Source: Alistipes sp. (GTDB lineage Bacteria; Bacteroidota; Bacteroidia; Bacteroidales; Rikenellaceae). Taken from it: 64,000 bases of DNA. The stretch spans positions 1-64,000 of the forward strand of contig JAGBTP010000018.1 in the NCBI GenBank assembly GCA_017631255.1, read 5' to 3'. A program made the translations under genes and the position numbers. A model generated the notes under the pieces. That model was not told the origin of the DNA, searched no databases, and worked only from the letters and a program-made list of their open reading frames with translations. Shown one piece after another: positions 61,845 to 64,000 of this stretch; within the stretch, counting starts at the first letter, position 1, and every line of letters begins with the position of its first letter.

Positions 61845-63902
61845 CTACTCGATAAGCGAGATGCTGCGCTGGATGAAGTCCGTAAGGTTCTTGCCCTTGA
61901 GCATACCATTCGATAGGAGTGCAAGGTCGATAATCTGGCGCACCTTGCGGTTCTGCTTGCCAATCTCCTCGAGGCGTGTGTCGCGCTCGGTGCGAAGTTC
62001 GGTGATGCGCTTTGAGAGTGTCTCGCGCATCTCACGCTCCTCGACCGAAAGTTCATCCTCATTCTTGCCCTTTACGGTCTCCTCGAAGCGACTCTCCTCT
62101 TGCTCGGCAGCGGTAATCTTCTTGCCGATGGTGCGGAGCTTGTCGCCATACTCACGCTCCACCTCGCCAAGGATGTCGAGGACAATAGGGTGGTTGCCGT
62201 TGACGGTGATAGTGAAGTTGTCGGGCATCTGGCCATAGAAGCGGCTCATATCGCCACCGCTTGTCGCTGCCATCTCCTTCATACGACGCATAAACTCGTT
62301 CTGTGTGATTACCACGGGTGCTGCATCAACGGCCATAGCCTCGAATGAGATGTGGTACGATATCTTATCCTCGTGTGGCATTTGGCTCTCAAATACGGGA
62401 CGCATAATGTCCTGCTGCTCCGAGCTTAGTGACATTGCGGCACGCTCCTCCTTGCGAACGAGGTTCTCGACAACATCGCTGTCGACGCGCACGAAACGCA
62501 CCTTCTCGTGCTTCGACTCGTAATACTGAATATAGTGGCTATCGAGCTGGCCGTTCATCTCGAGAACATCGTAGCCCTTGGCCTTTGCTGCCTCGACGAA
62601 CGAGTCCTTGCCTACGATATCGTCGACATAGAGCATAATGGTAAAACCATCCTTGTCGGTCTGTACCTCCTTAACTTTTGCGGTGTACTCCTCAGGGGTG
62701 TAGTACTTGCCCTCGATAGACTTCCAGAGGATGAAGTTAGCAGCCTTTTCGGCAAACTTCTCGTCGGTGAGGACACCGTACTGGATGAAGATTTTGAGGT
62801 CGTCCCACTTGGCCTCGTAGTCGGGGCGCATAGTGTTGAACAGCTCCTGAAGGCGGTCGGCAACCTTACGGGTGATGTAGCTCGAAATCTTCTTGACATT
62901 CGAGTCGCTCTGCAAGTAGCTACGCGACACATTGAGCGGAATGTCTGGCGAGTCGATAACACCGTGCAGGAGTGTGAGGTATTCGGGTACGATGCCATTA
63001 ACCTCGTCGGTCACGAACACCTGATTCGAGTAGAGCTGTATGCGGTTGCGCTGGATGTCGAAGTTGGAGTGTATGCGTGGGAAGTAGAGAATACCCGTAA
63101 GGTTGAACGGATAGTCGATGTTGAGGTGGATGTAGAAGAGAGGCTCCTCGGCGGTAGGGTAGAGGTCGCTGTAAAAGGCCTTGTACTCCTCCTCGGTAAT
63201 CTCCGACGGCTTGCGTGTCCAGAGAGGTGTGGTGTCGTTGATGATGTTATCCTCGTCGGTGTCGACATATTTGCCATCCTTCCACTGGCTCTTCTTACCA
63301 AAGGCGATAGGAATAGGCAGGAAGTGGCAGTACTTGCGCAGGAGCTTGCTTATCTCACCACGCTGGGCATACTCGGCGCACTCCTCAGACAGGTGAAGCA
63401 CGATGCGTGTGCCTCGCTCTAACTTCTCGTCGAGCTCCTCCATCTCGAACTCTGGTGTGCCGTTGCAGCTCCAGTGTACGCTCTTGGCCTCATTGCGGAA
63501 CGACTGCGAGAAGATCTCCACCTTGTCCGACACCATAAACGACGAGTAGAAGCCAAGTCCGAAGTGGCCGATGATGGCCTGATCCTTGTACTTAGCCATA
63601 AACTCCTCGGCACCAGAGAAGGCAATCTGATTGATGTAGCGGTCCACCTCGTCGATAGACATACCGATACCACGATCGGTGATGGTGAGGGTCTTAGCCG
63701 CCTCGTCGACGCTGATGCGGATGGTCACATCGCCAAGCTCGACATTTGCCTCGCCCTTAGCTACAAGGGTCTTGAGCTTCTGCGTTGCATCGACGGCATT
63801 AGATACCAACTCGCGAAGGAAGATTTCGTGGTCGGAGTAGAGGAACTTCTTAATTACGGGGAAGATGTTTTCTGTTGTCACCCCAATCTTACCATTTCTC
63901 AT
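61845..63902 (-). CDS. htpG: molecular chaperone HtpG (Hsp90)
   Basis: 685 residues, slightly longer than E. coli HtpG. N-terminal GHKL ATPase with ELVSNAVDAT (the catalytic Glu and ATP-binding Asn), DRGIGM and GHFGLGFYSSF. Middle and C-terminal dimerisation domains follow, the last with a charged helix (ERDTRLEEIGKQNRK). ATP-driven folding helper in the cytoplasm. No Bacteroidota promoter is obvious within the last 98 bases of the window. Confidence 0.97.
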   Translation of the reverse strand: MRNGKIGVTTENIFPVIKKFLYSDHEIFLRELVSNAVDATQKLKTLVAKGEANVELGDVTIRISVDEAAKTLTITDRGIGMSIDEVDRYINQIAFSGAEEFMAKYKDQAIIGHFGLGFYSSFMVSDKVEIFSQSFRNEAKSVHWSCNGTPEFEMEELDEKLERGTRIVLHLSEECAEYAQRGEISKLLRKYCHFLPIPIAFGKKSQWKDGKYVDTDEDNIINDTTPLWTRKPSEITEEEYKAFYSDLYPTAEEPLFYIHLNIDYPFNLTGILYFPRIHSNFDIQRNRIQLYSNQVFVTDEVNGIVPEYLTLLHGVIDSPDIPLNVSRSYLQSDSNVKKISSYITRKVADRLQELFNTMRPDYEAKWDDLKIFIQYGVLTDEKFAEKAANFILWKSIEGKYYTPEEYTAKVKEVQTDKDGFTIMLYVDDIVGKDSFVEAAKAKGYDVLEMNGQLDSHYIQYYESKHEKVRFVRVDSDVVENLVRKEERAAMSLSSEQQDIMRPVFESQMPHEDKISYHISFEAMAVDAAPVVITQNEFMRRMKEMAATSGGDMSRFYGQMPDNFTITVNGNHPIVLDILGEVEREYGDKLRTIGKKITAAEQEESRFEETVKGKNEDELSVEEREMRETLSKRITELRTERDTRLEEIGKQNRKVRQIIDLALLSNGMLKGKNLTDFIQRSISLIE

Positions 63903-64000
63903 TATTTCTTACTTTTAGTGTTATAATTTTTAGTTTCGTTTGCTCGATATAGGTGGGCAAACCTTGTGCCATAAGCGCGCGTGTGACAAAATGGCAGTCA

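Noticed and set aside
1..64000. tRNA, rRNA, insertion sequences, phage, integrases, restriction or CRISPR-Cas genes
   Set aside because: I looked through intergenic stretches on both strands for cloverleaf-like segments, transposase motifs and defence-gene signatures and found none I could support.

Overview
The window reads as one contiguous piece of a Bacteroidota chromosome, order Bacteroidales. Three things point there. Many genes are preceded by the Bacteroidota promoter pair (TTG near -33, TAnnTTTG near -7) with weak ribosome binding sites. There are many SPII lipoproteins with DUF4988, BACON, lipocalin-like or Ig-like domains. There are also lineage-typical families: DUF4837, DUF2851, GSCFA, a GH84 O-GlcNAcase of the Bacteroides type, DPP IV, and gyrA followed by a TPR gene. 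Base composition and protein style suggest a Rikenellaceae/Alistipes-like gut organism, but that is inference. I see no tRNA, rRNA, CRISPR, transposase, integrase, phage or defence gene.

Layout. 1-5.9 kb: 5' part of rplU, a small outer-membrane barrel, cysQ, a thioredoxin, a candidate orphan small RNA, and a large DUF4988 lipoprotein. 5.9-10.2 kb: ssb-lpxK, divergent from an M23 lipoprotein, a flavin-fold protein and ispD. 10.2-13.7 kb: a two-gene lipoprotein operon (S8 protease plus a lipocalin-like protein). 13.8-21.4 kb: minus-strand housekeeping genes (gltX-galM, SIMPL, ychF, ClC channel, trpS). 21.5-28.5 kb: oxyR, then an apparent operon rsfS-ftsH-cdsA-psd-AI-2E transporter-riboflavin kinase. 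28.6-32.2 kb: ubiX and a polysaccharide deacetylase, a DUF4837 lipoprotein, thiL. 32.2-39.5 kb: adk, TPM-LemA, a LysM glucosaminidase, a conserved unknown, DPP IV, efp. 39.6-45.3 kb: a minus-strand run with transglutaminase-like, DUF2851, SufT-like, SufE, a degenerate alkaline-phosphatase-fold protein and GSCFA. 45.4-46.7 kb: luxS-nucleosidase operon behind a long structured leader. 46.8-56.7 kb: BACON lipoprotein, gyrA-TPR, GH84 O-GlcNAcase, purine nucleoside phosphorylase. 56.9-63.9 kb: UPF0597/L-cysteine desulfidase-like protein, aldehyde dehydrogenase, AspT/YidE-type transporter, htpG.

The coding content is mostly conserved core genome, so the more unusual signals lie between genes. One is an orphan transcription unit near 2.66-2.77 kb with promoter, fold and terminator but no reading frame. 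Three long imperfect palindromes lie at about 45.4, 53.0 and 58.2 kb, and two of them share an almost identical 30-base apex. Two promoters sit so close to the start codon that the mRNA may be leaderless. The clearest protein-level oddity is an alkaline-phosphatase-fold protein that appears to have lost most of its metal ligands.
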